Source of the DNA: Kitasatospora mediocidica KCTC 9733
GTDB lineage: Bacteria > Actinomycetota > Actinomycetes > Streptomycetales > Streptomycetaceae
Assembly: GCF_000744225.1 (NCBI RefSeq)
Contig: NZ_JQLN01000007.1
Coordinates: 868,001-932,000, forward strand
Direction of reading: 5' to 3'
Length of the DNA stretch: 64,000 nucleotides
The notes under the pieces were generated by a model, which saw only the letters and a list, made by a program, of their open reading frames with translations, searched no databases and was not told the origin of the DNA. Of the stretch, positions 7,801-14,383 are shown piece after piece; within the stretch, counting starts at the first letter, position 1; each line of letters starts with the position of its first letter. Both the position numbers and the translations under genes were made by a program.

Positions 7801-9256
7801 CCGGCTGGTTGCCCCAGCGGTTGCCGCGGTCCGCGTACTGGGCGGCCCACACCTCCCACTGCTTGGGCAGGCAGTAGGACGAGTGGAAGTTCCACAGGTT
7901 CAGCGAGGCACTCAGGACGTGCTTGCCGTTGAAGCCCGCGCCGGGGAAGTGCAGGAACGAACGGGCCTTGACCGCACCGGCGTTGTAGGTGCCGAGCTTG
8001 AGCTCGGTGGAGGCCGACTGGTCGGTGGAGGTGTCGCTCTGCACGAAGGTGTCGAAGCTGGCGCCCAGCTCCACGACCGGGTCGACGGTCACCGGGTACT
8101 GGGTCTTCGGATCGGCCATGAAGGCGGCGTCCGGGGTGAAGACCAGCTCGGCGTCGGCGCCCTGACCGCGCAACTCCATGGCGACCGGCGCGCGGTGCAG
8201 GTGCTCGCCGGAGGCCTCGTCCACGGCCTTGTCCCACATCACGGGGGCCGGGATCCGGACCACCACGGTGCCGGCCGACTTCTCGGTCAGCTCGATCGAG
8301 CCGTCGTCCTTGCGGACCACGTCGAGGCCGTTGGTGTCGAGCGGGATGGTGATCGTGCCCGCCTGGGAGACGGCCGAGCGGTCCTTGACGACCAGGTACT
8401 GCTCGAAGCCGGTACGGGTGGCCTGCAGCAGCAGGTCCACGCCGGGGCGGGCGTCCACGTAGGTGGCGGTGCTGCCGTCGAGCTTCGGCTTCGGCAGCCG
8501 GCCGAGCCAGCCCAGCTCGATCTGCCGCGCGCCCGAGCCGACCTTGACCAGGTTGCGTTCGGCGGGGGCAGCGGGCACCGGGGCGTCCCCGGCCAGCGCA
8601 GCGCGGGCCCGGTCACGCGCGGCGCGCTCCGACGGCGCGGCAGATGACGGCGCCGCAGATGACGGCGCGGCAGGCGACGGCGCGGCAGGCGACGGCGCCG
8701 CCGCGGTCGGTGCGGCAGGCGACGGCGCCGCCGCGGTCGGTGCGGCCGCCGTCGGCACGCCCGTCGGTGCAGCCGTCGGCGCGGGCAGCCCGTCCCCGAC
8801 CTTCACCCCGGCGTCGCCGCCCTCGAAGACCAGCCCCTCGGGGTGCGCCTTCGGCGCGACCTTGCCGTCCGGGGTCTCCACCAGCGTGGTGTCCACCGGC
8901 ACCCAGGCCTCGCCGACCCGCATCCGGATCGGCCCGATCGACCGCTCGGCCGTCAGCGTCCCCTCCGGGTTCGCCCACAGGGTCGCGTTCTCGCTGCGGG
9001 CGCCGGTCACCTCGATCCGGTGCCCCTGCAACCGGGCCGCCAGCAGGGCTGACGCCTCGTCCGGCGCCTCGGTGGCGGAGGGGGCCGGGTTCTGAGTGGG
9101 TGTCGCGGCCGTGGCGGAGCGCGGGGTCAGCGCGTCCAGCGCCACCCCGGTCTCCACCATCAGCCCCAGGGCCAGCAGCACCGCTATGCGGCGGGTACGA
9201 CGCGCGGAGAAGGGCACGGCTGCGCGCGCAGCCGAGGCCCTGGACCGTCTGAACAT
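1172..9256 (-). CDS. Secreted RHS/YD-repeat polymorphic toxin with Hint domain and C-terminal toxin tip, 2694 aa
   Basis: ATG at 9256 (MFRRSRAS) is chosen over upstream in-frame codons because GGGGAG lies 8 nt before it and a signal peptide follows (SARRTRRIAVLLALGLMVE, Ala-rich cleavage region). Order: signal peptide; Ala/Pro/Ser repeat linker around residues 165-210; a DNRLRE-like module (FDTFVQSDTSTD...KARSFLHFPG) near 400-450; fibronectin-like and carbohydrate-binding-like stretches; a DUF6531-like entry (GSVNLLTGDYSADVTDADEF); numerous YD repeats; the RHS core end (GARLYSPALGRFLQIDPVPG); an Ala-rich helical segment; a Hint autoprotease (2454-2598); and a 96-residue basic toxin tip. The family forms a hollow shell that encloses a toxin released by self-cleavage and delivered to competitors. 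The size is typical of secreted actinobacterial RHS proteins. Toxin activity of the tip is not recognised from a named family. Confidence 0.9.
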   Translation of the reverse strand: MFRRSRASAARAAVPFSARRTRRIAVLLALGLMVETGVALDALTPRSATAATPTQNPAPSATEAPDEASALLAARLQGHRIEVTGARSENATLWANPEGTLTAERSIGPIRMRVGEAWVPVDTTLVETPDGKVAPKAHPEGLVFEGGDAGVKVGDGLPAPTAAPTGVPTAAAPTAAAPSPAAPTAAAPSPAAPSPAAPSSAAPSSAAPSERAARDRARAALAGDAPVPAAPAERNLVKVGSGARQIELGWLGRLPKPKLDGSTATYVDARPGVDLLLQATRTGFEQYLVVKDRSAVSQAGTITIPLDTNGLDVVRKDDGSIELTEKSAGTVVVRIPAPVMWDKAVDEASGEHLHRAPVAMELRGQGADAELVFTPDAAFMADPKTQYPVTVDPVVELGASFDTFVQSDTSTDQSASTELKLGTYNAGAVKARSFLHFPGAGFNGKHVLSASLNLWNFHSSYCLPKQWEVWAAQYADRGNRWGNQPGLITKYATTDQTRDIDGNDTHQCANPDGSAWVKADITNLVRDWSGMGAGQYALGIKAVDENDSYTWKKFSSAEGEAPPFLSVTYNTVPPTPATVDVLPAQQGNPRWTNSATPTFSVLASDPDGGTVGAHLDLWRDGSFVKSVYREGPNGTYLKAVPADFGVAKLDEGVSYSVFARLWDGTDYSGWSPATAFQVDTVKPGAPFVTSADYPADGLWHGASGQAGSFTLTPAGGTNDLVGYVYTVDGGAPVTVNATAATTTTVTPAADGHRVLKVQSKDRAGNLSDPTLYAFQVGRAGLSSPADGSQAAKRVKLSVDAQTDFKRVVYQYRRGPGATEYNVPTANLTKADNTPVTDGKPRLAELGGFANWTVVDTLGQTGGVVQVRAVLFPEDGSGNGYPTGWNTMTVDRNADGAAGTPVGPGSVNLLTGDYSADVTDADEFGLSVARSSSSRGTDRGWQPQGERLTANQRQVSTDLAGFTAGQATLSRSTARGHDNSTDSLSVLPASSGWDSYAAVGPEYAMAQGMKPGRSYRLTGWIYVPGASGLDTSGLPNRGLRLLGVYRTPAGYGEVASAKAGFADAWQQLSVDLTVPKDATEAWFRLYNGFQAGSGKGVFFDDLSLKEIVAPFGPQWAGGPNAGSGSEYRSLSFPQSDLAELKLNDDSVLTFAKGADGSFFPEPGAENLSLTVAAGTYTLSDLDGSKNVFTAQPGSDVFQLVSETGPDADSTTRYQYDAADGRALVKRVIAAVEPGVDDANHCTLDPLPRGCEAMDYDYATATTATAAVPGDFTDRVRAVKSWSWNPVSGKQEAVEVAHYAYDERGRLAQVWDPRLAQPLKTSYSYDDAGRVTRVGAAGELPWDFDYGKAGSDQDPGRLLKVRRGTLAPGSKDQVNGEIATRVVYDVPLTRGAGGPYELSGPEVAKWAQTDAPTDATAVFGPEDDPGTHTAGPAKPGADGYRAATVHYLNASGNEVNTAAPSVTPGGDIDTTEYDRYGHAVRTLQATNRAIALGTHPDTDRFVAELGLPADSAARARLLDARTGYTPDGLDVTETLGPVYRASLSEAVAAGTAPAQVTAEGENLPQLGSTAPVSVQRGDTSWVGNGGWSGGAQIMLVAKKAGDNATFRVTVPEEGDYLLSAKLTKAGDYGVVTFALDGSTLPGSFDGYNPGVTTAPWAAGKAVRLARGDHQLTLTVTGTNPAAAAPFFQAGIDAVTLTKTTVNPSLAVGTSVLARDHNTNTYDEGKPDGQAYHLVTTSIDGARIDGYADDVEQRVTRTGYGAPIGGVPGWTLKTATSVTTDALGANLTSTIRFDAAARAQESRKPGSNGTDAGTVKTVFYTAGANPDDTACGNRPEWAGKPCSTGPGGAVTGADTSRMTATLPVKRVTRYSPFGEPEETTETNAGKSRKTVTSYDGADRITSTEITSDEGLALPKVTTEYDPATGDALKTTAGGRTLSRTMDVLGRLISYTDADGATTSTEFDTFGKPVKVTDPTGSTSYTYDRAKEPRGLVTSVNDSVAGEFTATYGPDGQLVEQSYPGGIVRKDTANAVGEATSRTYTRSSDGAVIWAQSTDISTQGQVAKDTSSTATRSYQYDRLGRLTRAEQSSTATGCVTRQYAFDAHSNRLAKSTSPQNADGTCGTGGAVGTVGENHTYDSADRLTDAGFAYDAFGRTVQTATGATTTYWANDKVAAQEKGDTKQQWALDAAHRLTGFTTSKKQADGSWANATSKLNHYGDDSDEVRWVVEDTTQGTLTRNVSGPDADLSAVTSRTGDVQLQLTNLQGSVVVTTDTALTRPVVLDFDEFGIPQAGQGTVRYGWLGGKQRSAEAQDGDILMGARLYSPALGRFLQIDPVPGGNAGAYDYCTGDPVNCTDLDGNWGMPKWLKKTVEVVAKVAEVASYIPGPIGAAAAAVSAVSYAATGNWGKAAEMAVTAAAGLVGANTAVKAAVTSVKATRAAARVQRVASKTATVFRRSGCNSFAPDTPVLMADGTYAPIGGIRTGDLVLATDSATGESVAKPVLAVIVGYGSRHMVMLDTDLDDGTPALAVTAEHPLLVDGAGWVNAVDVKVGDSLVSPTGQRLTVTRATDLGHLADQLVFNLNVGDIHTYTVAIGAGSAVVHNSSCNIGSRDWSGHIFPRHISRNSYREKSKFIGNRQQVRELIHETVRTGTKKKATLGRPGHTYEKKFDNPVGRQKGRNKKRVRVVVIRGRVITAYPF
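8631..8755. repeat. Tandem repeat coding the Ala/Pro/Ser linker of the RHS protein
   Basis: Nested 15-bp and 30-bp direct repeats. Two adjacent perfect 30-bp copies occupy 8682-8711 and 8712-8741, flanked by 15-bp variants built on GACGGCGC. In the protein they give repeats of the type SPAAPTAAAP followed by SPAAPSPAAPSSAAPSSAAP. Copy number is likely to vary between strains. Confidence 0.85.
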
Positions 9257-9400
9257 CAAGAGTCTCCCCTGTGGACCCCAATGAGAGGTCATGAATGAGT
9301 AAAGGAAGACTAAATCTTTCATTATCCAGCGGCACGCAAGGTCGATTTTTGACGCACGATCACAACTGACGGCTATCGATTCCATAACAGCGGACCGAAA
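9257..9400 (-). promoter_or_regulatory. AT-rich upstream region of the RHS gene
   Basis: The 140 bases before the RHS start are far richer in A and T than anything nearby and include GATAAT on the minus strand (rc of 9317-9322) with the leader continuing to the GGGGAG ribosome site. No convincing -35 element sits 16-19 bp upstream, so the promoter is only inferred. The AT content also hints at foreign origin of the RHS locus. Confidence 0.35.
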
Positions 9401-9403
9401 AGA

Positions 9404-9440
9404 GACGATTCATCCGGTTTCCCTCGCCGGATGAATCGTC
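9404..9440. other. Hairpin, 14-bp perfect stem, upstream of the RHS gene
   Basis: GACGATTCATCCGG (9404-9417) pairs exactly with 9427-9440 around a 9-nt loop. It is the third of three consecutive hairpins between the helicase gene and the RHS gene and may insulate the RHS promoter from upstream transcription or act as an operator. Confidence 0.5.
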
Positions 9441-9462
9441 CCCGGTCCGCACCCGGAAACGC

Positions 9463-9498
9463 CTGAGGGCCCGTTCGCCGAAGCGAACGGGCCCTCAG
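9463..9498 (-). terminator. Terminator of the DEAD-box helicase gene
   Basis: A 16-bp perfect stem (CTGAGGGCCCGTTCGC and its complement) closed by a CGAA loop, 63 bp after the helicase stop codon. Confidence 0.75.
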
Positions 9499-9504
9499 AT
9501 GTCA

Positions 9505-9533
9505 GAGCTGATCCGATCCGGTCGGATCAGCTC
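9505..9533 (-). terminator. Second hairpin after the DEAD-box helicase gene
   Basis: GAGCTGATCCG (9505-9515) pairs with 9523-9533 around a 7-nt loop, directly between the stop codon and the stronger hairpin at 9463-9498. Probably part of a tandem terminator. Confidence 0.5.
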
Positions 9534-9560
9534 GTCGGAATGTCGCGGATGTCGCGGATG

Positions 9561-11270
9561 TCAGCGCGCGGGGCGACGCTGACGGCCGGTGCCGTAGTTG
9601 CCACCGGTCTTGGAGCCGGTGCCCGGAGCCGCACCGCTGCTGGCCTTGCCGGAGAAGCCGGCCGCCTGGCGCGAGGCGCCCGCACCGCTGCCGCCACCGG
9701 CGCCGGCGCCCATCCGCTGCTTGGGGCGACGGCGACGCGGGTTGCCGTTGGCGTCCACATCGGTCGGACGGGTCGAACGCGGGCCGGCCGGGCGCCGGTT
9801 GGCGGTGCTGGCCGCCGGCGCGGGCGCGGCCACGACGGCCAGCGTCACGGCGACGCCGGACGGCGTGCGCGCACCGGTGATCCGGCTCAGCTCGGCGTCG
9901 CCGGGCCGCACCTTGGTGGTGACCGGCCGGATGCCCGCGGTGGACATCAGCTTGGTCATCTCGCGGCGCTGCTCGGGCAGCACCAGGGTCACCACGGTGC
10001 CCGACTCGCCGGCCCGGGCGGTACGGCCGCCGCGGTGCAGGTAGTCCTTGTGGTCGATCGGCGGGTCCACGTTGACGACCAGGTCCAGGCCGTCGATGTG
10101 GATGCCGCGGGCCGCCACGTTGGTGGCGATCAGCGCGGTGACGTTGCCGTCGCGGAACTGGTCCAGCGTCCGGTTGCGCTGCGGCTGGGACTTGCCGCCG
10201 TGCAGCGCGGCCGCCTTGACGCCGCTGGCGAGCAGCTGCTTGGCCAGCCGGTCGGCGCCGTGCTTGGTGTGCACGAACATGATCACGCGCCCCTCGCGGG
10301 AAGCGACGTGCGCGGTGACGGAGGCCTTGTCGGCCGCCTCCAGGTGGAGCACGTGGTGCTCCATGGTGGTCACCGCACCCTGCGACGGGTCCACCGAGTG
10401 GGTGACCGGGTCGGAGAGGAAGCGCTTGACGAGGCGGTCGACGTTGCGGTCCAGGGTGGCGGAGAAGAGCATCCGCTGCCCGTTCTCCTCGACCTGCTCC
10501 AGCAGCTTGGTGACCTGGGGCAGGAAGCCCATGTCGGCCATCTGGTCGGCCTCGTCCAGGACGGTGATCGCCACCTGGTCGAGCCGGACGTCCTGCCGGT
10601 TGATCAGGTCGTCGAGCCGGCCCGGGGTGGCCACCAGGATCTCGGCGCCCCGGCGCAGCGCGTTGGCCTGCCGGGTGATCGACATGCCGCCGACGACGGT
10701 CGCGATCCGCAGGTTGACCGCGGTCGCGTACGGGGTCAGCGCGTCGGTGACCTGCTGGGCCAGCTCGCGGGTGGGCACCAGCACCAGGGCCAGCGGCTTG
10801 CGGGCGTCGGCCCGGCGGCCGTTGGTGCGGGCCAGGACGGCGAGGCCGAAGGCGAGGGTCTTGCCGGAGCCGGTACGGCCGCGGCCGAGCACGTCGCGCC
10901 CGGCGATCGCGTCCGGCAGCGTGGCGGACTGGATCGGGAACGGCTCGGTGACGCCCTCCCGGGTCAGGGCGCTGAGCAGGGCCTTGGGCATCTCCAGCTC
11001 GGCGAAGGTCGCGGCCGGCGGGCGGGCCGGGGTGCCACCGGTGACGGCGGCGAAGTCTGCGGGTGCCTCGGCGGCGCGGCTCTGGCCGGAACCGCCGCGA
11101 CCGCGGCTCTGTCCCTGGCTCTGGCTGCGCAGGCCGCCGGAGCTGCGTCCGGCGCGGGCCTGGGCGTCACTGAAGCCGCCCGAGCTGGTGCGCGCGGAGC
11201 CACCGGCGCCGGTGCTGCCGGTACGCGGGCGGCCACGGCCTGCTGAGGAACGGCGTGCCTGTTCGGTCAT
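9561..11270 (-). CDS. DEAD-box ATP-dependent RNA helicase, 569 aa
   Basis: All helicase motifs are visible in order: a FPIQ Q-motif, motif I GRGRTGSGKT, PTRELAQQ, motif II with DEAD (VLDEADQM), SAT, the second RecA-like domain with VHTKHGADRLAK, and motif VI HRGGRTARAG, a slight change from the common HRIGRTGRAG. The core covers residues about 85-460 and is flanked by long Arg/Gly/Ser-rich basic arms at both ends, which bind RNA. ATG at 11270 has GGAG 7 nt upstream. The gene lies directly downstream of a cold-shock gene in the same direction, with a hairpin between them, suggesting partial co-expression in cold adaptation, where such helicases (CsdA, CshA, RhlE type) unwind structured mRNA and assist ribosome assembly. 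Confidence 0.93.
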   Translation of the reverse strand: MTEQARRSSAGRGRPRTGSTGAGGSARTSSGGFSDAQARAGRSSGGLRSQSQGQSRGRGGSGQSRAAEAPADFAAVTGGTPARPPAATFAELEMPKALLSALTREGVTEPFPIQSATLPDAIAGRDVLGRGRTGSGKTLAFGLAVLARTNGRRADARKPLALVLVPTRELAQQVTDALTPYATAVNLRIATVVGGMSITRQANALRRGAEILVATPGRLDDLINRQDVRLDQVAITVLDEADQMADMGFLPQVTKLLEQVEENGQRMLFSATLDRNVDRLVKRFLSDPVTHSVDPSQGAVTTMEHHVLHLEAADKASVTAHVASREGRVIMFVHTKHGADRLAKQLLASGVKAAALHGGKSQPQRNRTLDQFRDGNVTALIATNVAARGIHIDGLDLVVNVDPPIDHKDYLHRGGRTARAGESGTVVTLVLPEQRREMTKLMSTAGIRPVTTKVRPGDAELSRITGARTPSGVAVTLAVVAAPAPAASTANRRPAGPRSTRPTDVDANGNPRRRRPKQRMGAGAGGGSGAGASRQAAGFSGKASSGAAPGTGSKTGGNYGTGRQRRPAR

Positions 11271-11366
11271 GCGGATACTCCATCCTGAGCGGTCACCACA
11301 AGGAGTGACACAGGGGTTCGGCCGTCAGGAAGGAATGTGCGCCGCCCCGGCCGTTCGGCGGCATGG

Positions 11367-11400
11367 GCGAAGGCCCGCACCGTGCGGTACGGGCCTTCGC
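11367..11400 (-). terminator. Terminator or attenuator after the cold-shock gene
   Basis: GCGAAGGCCCG (11367-11377) pairs with 11390-11400; the 12-nt loop can add inner pairs. It lies 34 bp past the cold-shock stop codon and about 100 bp before the helicase start, so some read-through into the helicase is possible. Confidence 0.65.
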
Positions 11401-11434
11401 TTGCGTCGTGCGTTTTTCCAGCAGTGCCGGAAAA

Positions 11435-11638
11435 TCAGATGGCGCGAATGTTCTCGGCCTGCGGGCCCTTCTGGCCCTGCGTGACGTCGAACTCGACCTT
11501 CTGGCCCTCGAGGAGCTCGCGGAAGCCGTTGGCCTGGATGTTCGAGTAGTGGGCGAACACGTCAGCGCCGCCACCATCCTGCTCGATGAAGCCGAAGCCC
11601 TTTTCGCTGTTGAACCACTTCACGGTGCCGGTAGCCAT
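11435..11638 (-). CDS. Cold-shock protein, CspA family, 67 aa
   Basis: A single cold-shock domain: RNP1 KGFGFI at residues 13-18 and RNP2 VFAHY at 27-31, ending AENIRAI, the normal full family length. These five-stranded beta barrels bind single-stranded RNA and act as RNA chaperones and transcription antiterminators. RNP2 carries VFAHYSNI where most relatives have VFVHFSAI, a small deviation next to an aromatic binding residue. ATG at 11638 is preceded by AGGAGACGG at good distance. A structured leader hairpin lies about 100 nt upstream, and a DEAD-box helicase follows. Confidence 0.95.
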   Translation of the reverse strand: MATGTVKWFNSEKGFGFIEQDGGGADVFAHYSNIQANGFRELLEGQKVEFDVTQGQKGPQAENIRAI

Positions 11639-11733
11639 AACCGTCTCCTAAATTCTGGGGCATCGAGACCCGCACCTCGCGGGCCTCAAGTAGCCGCGAT
11701 CCCCATCCGGAGATAACACCGGACAAAACAAAT

Positions 11734-11761
11734 GCGCCTGTTGGTTGGTACCAGCAGGCGC
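11734..11761 (-). promoter_or_regulatory. Hairpin in the cold-shock gene leader
   Basis: GCGCCTG (11734-11740) pairs with CAGGCGC (11755-11761), extended by TTGG/CCAG with one G-U pair, in the untranslated region about 100-125 nt before the ATG. Cold-shock mRNAs often have long leaders that refold with temperature; whether this one does is inference. Bases 11762-11860 hold the likely promoter but no clear -35/-10 pair. Confidence 0.45.
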
Positions 11762-11892
11762 ACACAAACGTTCATGGGAACCAAAACTGCAACTGACGTC
11801 GACTGTAGCACGACCGCGGCTGGACTGATCGGATAATTTTCGCCATCGCCCACCCGTTGAGACGACCGCCACACCGGCGCGCGGCACACGCG

Positions 11893-11932
11893 ACGGCGGC
11901 CGCACCCAGGTCACCCCGGGTGCGGCCGCCGT
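11893..11932 (-). terminator. Terminator of the first MMPL transporter gene
   Basis: ACGGCGGCCGCACCC (11893-11907) pairs perfectly over 15 bp with 11918-11932 around a 10-nt loop, 58 bp after the transporter stop codon. Confidence 0.75.
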
Positions 11933-11933
11933 A

Positions 11934-11972
11934 CGGTTCGCGCGTTCGGTTCGCGCGTTCGGTTCGCGCGTT
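11934..11972. repeat. Three perfect tandem copies of a 13-bp unit
   Basis: CGGTTCGCGCGTT occurs at 11934-11946, 11947-11959 and 11960-11972 without a mismatch, between the MMPL stop codon and its terminator hairpin. No function is evident. Confidence 0.9.
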
Positions 11973-11990
11973 CGCTTCAGCGCCGCGAGG

Positions 11991-14228
11991 TCAGCGCCGC
12001 CCGGCGGGCTGCGCGTCCTCCTCGCTGCGGTACTCGTCGACCACGGCGAGGGTCGGCGAGCCGTGGCCCGCGATCTCGCCGTGGCCCGGCCACCAGGCCG
12101 CGCGGCCCAGCAGCGCGGTGAGCGCCGGGGTGAAGAACATCGCCATCACGAAGGCCGATACCGCGATGCCGAAGGCCACCGAGAAGCCGATCTCGCTGAA
12201 CAGGCTGTTCCCGGCCAGCAGCATGGTGGCGAAGGTCGCCGACAGGATGCCACCGGCGGCGGCGACGGTCGGGCCGCCGTGCCGGATCGCGAGGCCGGCG
12301 GCCTCACGCGGGCCGTGGCCCTCGCGGGCCTCCTCGCGCAGTCGGGCGATCATCAGGATGTTGTAGTCCGTGCCGATCGCCACCACGAAGAGGTAGATGA
12401 ACATCGGCAGCATGAACATGATGCCCGGCTGGCTGTCCAGCTTGAGGAAGACCAGGCTGGTGGCGCCGACGGTGGCGCCGAAGCCCAGGCCGACCGCCGC
12501 CATCAGGTACCAGGGGGCGACGACGCTGCGCAGCAGCAGGCCGAGGATCACCATGATCAGCACCGCGGCGATCGGGAAGACCAGCGAGTAGTCGTGGGCC
12601 ATCGCGGAGTTGATGTCCTTGTAGACCGCCGTGATGCCGCCGACGTACGCCTTGGAGCCGTCCGGCGCCGAGCTGTGCGCCGTGGTGCGCAGGCTGCCGA
12701 TGGTGTCGATCGCCGCGTTGGAGGCCGGGTCGTCCTTCAGCGTGACGGTGAAGTCCGCGGTCAGCTTGTCCTTGCTCAGCGTCGGCGTGGGCGCCACCTG
12801 GGCGACACCCTTGACCTGGCCGAGCTTGTCGGCGTAGGCCGGGAACGCGGACGGGTCGAGCGGCGTGCCGTTGGTCGAGGTCAGGTAGACCTGCGAGGGG
12901 GCCGAGGCGCCGGCCGAGAACTCGCTCATGACGGTGTTCTGGACGACCATCGACTCCTTGGTCTTCGGCATCGAGCCGGAGGCCAGGTCGAAGGTGCCCT
13001 TGTAGCTGAACGCGCCGAGCGCCAGGACGACCAGCAGACCGCCGGAGACCAGGGCCACCCAGCCGGGCCGCCGCTCGACGGTCCCGCCGAGCGCGGCGAA
13101 GCGGGCGTTCTTCGGCTCCAGGCGCCAACGGCCGGACGGCTGCAGGCTCTTGTTGCGGAAGACGAACTTGCGCACGGCGTAGGTCAGGCTGCGCTCCCAG
13201 AAGAGCACCCGCTCGGGGATCAGCGAGAGCACCGCCGGCACCAGGGTGACCGAGGCCAGCGCGGTCACGAAGACGGCGATGGCCAGCTCCGGGCCGAGCG
13301 CCTTGAACATGCCGAGGCTGGAGAGGATCAGCACGCTGAAGGCCACGATGACCGCACCGGCCGCCGAGGCGATCGCCTCGCCGACCCGGCCGACCGCGTT
13401 GACCACGGCGGTCTTGCGGTCGTCGCCCGCTCGCAGCCGCTCTCGGTAGCGGAACACCAGGAAGAGGAAGTAGTCGGTCCCGACGCCGAACAGCACGACG
13501 ATCAGGATGGCCGACGAGGAGCTGTCCGCGTTGAGGCCGAAGGCCTTGCTGGCGTCGGCGATCAGACCGTTGGCGACCATCGAGTAGACGGCGATCGACA
13601 CGATCGGGAGCAGCGCGATGAGCGGGCTGCGGAAGATCAGGAACAGCGTCAGCAGGATGATGACGACCGTTCCACCGCCGATCAGCGCGTTGGCCAGCTT
13701 GGAGGAGTCCTGCTGGTCGAGCTGCTGCGCGGCCGCGCCGCCGAGCTGGACCTTCAGGTCACTGCCGGAGGCGATCTGCTTGGCGTCGTCCCGCAGGGCC
13801 TTGGCGGTGTCCGCGGTGGGCGGGCCCTGCGGAGCGTCCTTGGTGAAGCCGATCGAGGAGATCGCGTACTTGCCGTCCTTGGAGACCGACCGCTCGCCGA
13901 CCGGCGAGATGATCTGGACATACTTGATGCCCTTGTCGGTCAGCCCCTTGACCACGTTGTTCATGGTGGTGTGGTCGGCCGCGTCCAGCTGGCCGCCGTC
14001 GGTACGCTCGAAGAGCAGCATCGCGGAGGGCGTGAAGTTCTCCGGGAACGCCTTCGTCTGCAGGTCCGAGGCCTGGATCGACTCGTAGTGCCGCGGCAGG
14101 AACGAGCTCTCGTCCGTGTTCGAGGTGAGCGTCGGCGCGGTGGCGACGATCGCGATGGCCGCCACGATCCAGGCGGCTATGACCCACCAGGCCCGCCTGA
14201 CGACGAATTGTCCGATTCGGTGGAACAT
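11991..14228 (-). CDS. MMPL family (RND superfamily) transporter, 745 aa
   Basis: Integral membrane exporter with the two-repeat RND layout: TM1 near the N-terminus (WWVIAAWIVAAIAIVATAP), a large outer loop, a block of five TMs (residues about 170-350) with GVGTDYFLFLVFRYRERLRAG, a second TM start near 395, a second outer loop, and a final block with AIGTDYNILMIARLREEAREG. The conserved Asp-Tyr pairs in the D(Y) motifs are the proton-relay residues of the family. Actinobacterial members export lipids, siderophores or antibiotics; the substrate here is unknown. ATG at 14228 has AGGAGG 12 nt upstream. It is divergent from a second MMPL gene across a region with paired palindromes, suggesting joint control by a TetR-type repressor encoded elsewhere. 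Confidence 0.92.
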   Translation of the reverse strand: MFHRIGQFVVRRAWWVIAAWIVAAIAIVATAPTLTSNTDESSFLPRHYESIQASDLQTKAFPENFTPSAMLLFERTDGGQLDAADHTTMNNVVKGLTDKGIKYVQIISPVGERSVSKDGKYAISSIGFTKDAPQGPPTADTAKALRDDAKQIASGSDLKVQLGGAAAQQLDQQDSSKLANALIGGGTVVIILLTLFLIFRSPLIALLPIVSIAVYSMVANGLIADASKAFGLNADSSSSAILIVVLFGVGTDYFLFLVFRYRERLRAGDDRKTAVVNAVGRVGEAIASAAGAVIVAFSVLILSSLGMFKALGPELAIAVFVTALASVTLVPAVLSLIPERVLFWERSLTYAVRKFVFRNKSLQPSGRWRLEPKNARFAALGGTVERRPGWVALVSGGLLVVLALGAFSYKGTFDLASGSMPKTKESMVVQNTVMSEFSAGASAPSQVYLTSTNGTPLDPSAFPAYADKLGQVKGVAQVAPTPTLSKDKLTADFTVTLKDDPASNAAIDTIGSLRTTAHSSAPDGSKAYVGGITAVYKDINSAMAHDYSLVFPIAAVLIMVILGLLLRSVVAPWYLMAAVGLGFGATVGATSLVFLKLDSQPGIMFMLPMFIYLFVVAIGTDYNILMIARLREEAREGHGPREAAGLAIRHGGPTVAAAGGILSATFATMLLAGNSLFSEIGFSVAFGIAVSAFVMAMFFTPALTALLGRAAWWPGHGEIAGHGSPTLAVVDEYRSEEDAQPAGRR

Positions 14229-14314
14229 GCTTGTTTTGCCTCCTGGGCATGGCTCATCGCAGCCCTGGGGGACGGGACACTGGGCGACGACTGTGAACCG
14301 GCTCGGGCGCAGCG

Positions 14315-14335
14315 CCTTAGCCGGTCGGCAGGTAA
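14315..14335. promoter_or_regulatory. TetR-type operator candidate, copy 1
   Basis: On the minus strand this 21-bp site shares the core GCCGACCGGC and outer TTAC with the palindrome at 14366-14383 and is spaced about five helical turns from it. It lies 87 bp upstream of the leftward MMPL start. Confidence 0.45.
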
Positions 14336-14365
14336 GTGGACGATGGGAGCATCCTACGGGTTCTT

Positions 14366-14383
14366 ACTTGCCGACCGGCAAGT
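14366..14383. promoter_or_regulatory. TetR-type operator candidate, copy 2
   Basis: ACTTGCCGACCGGCAAGT is an inverted repeat with exact 8-bp arms and a 2-bp centre in the middle of the region between divergent MMPL genes. The rest of 14229-14690 is GC-rich with C- and G-tracts and no recognisable gene. Confidence 0.55.

Noticed and set aside
1037-8647. Long plus-strand reading frames (1037-3700, 4067-6460, 7001-8647) opposite the RHS gene
   Set aside because: Strings of Val, Gly, Arg and Asp without domain structure; antisense frames kept open by GC-rich codon bias. The RHS frame explains the region.
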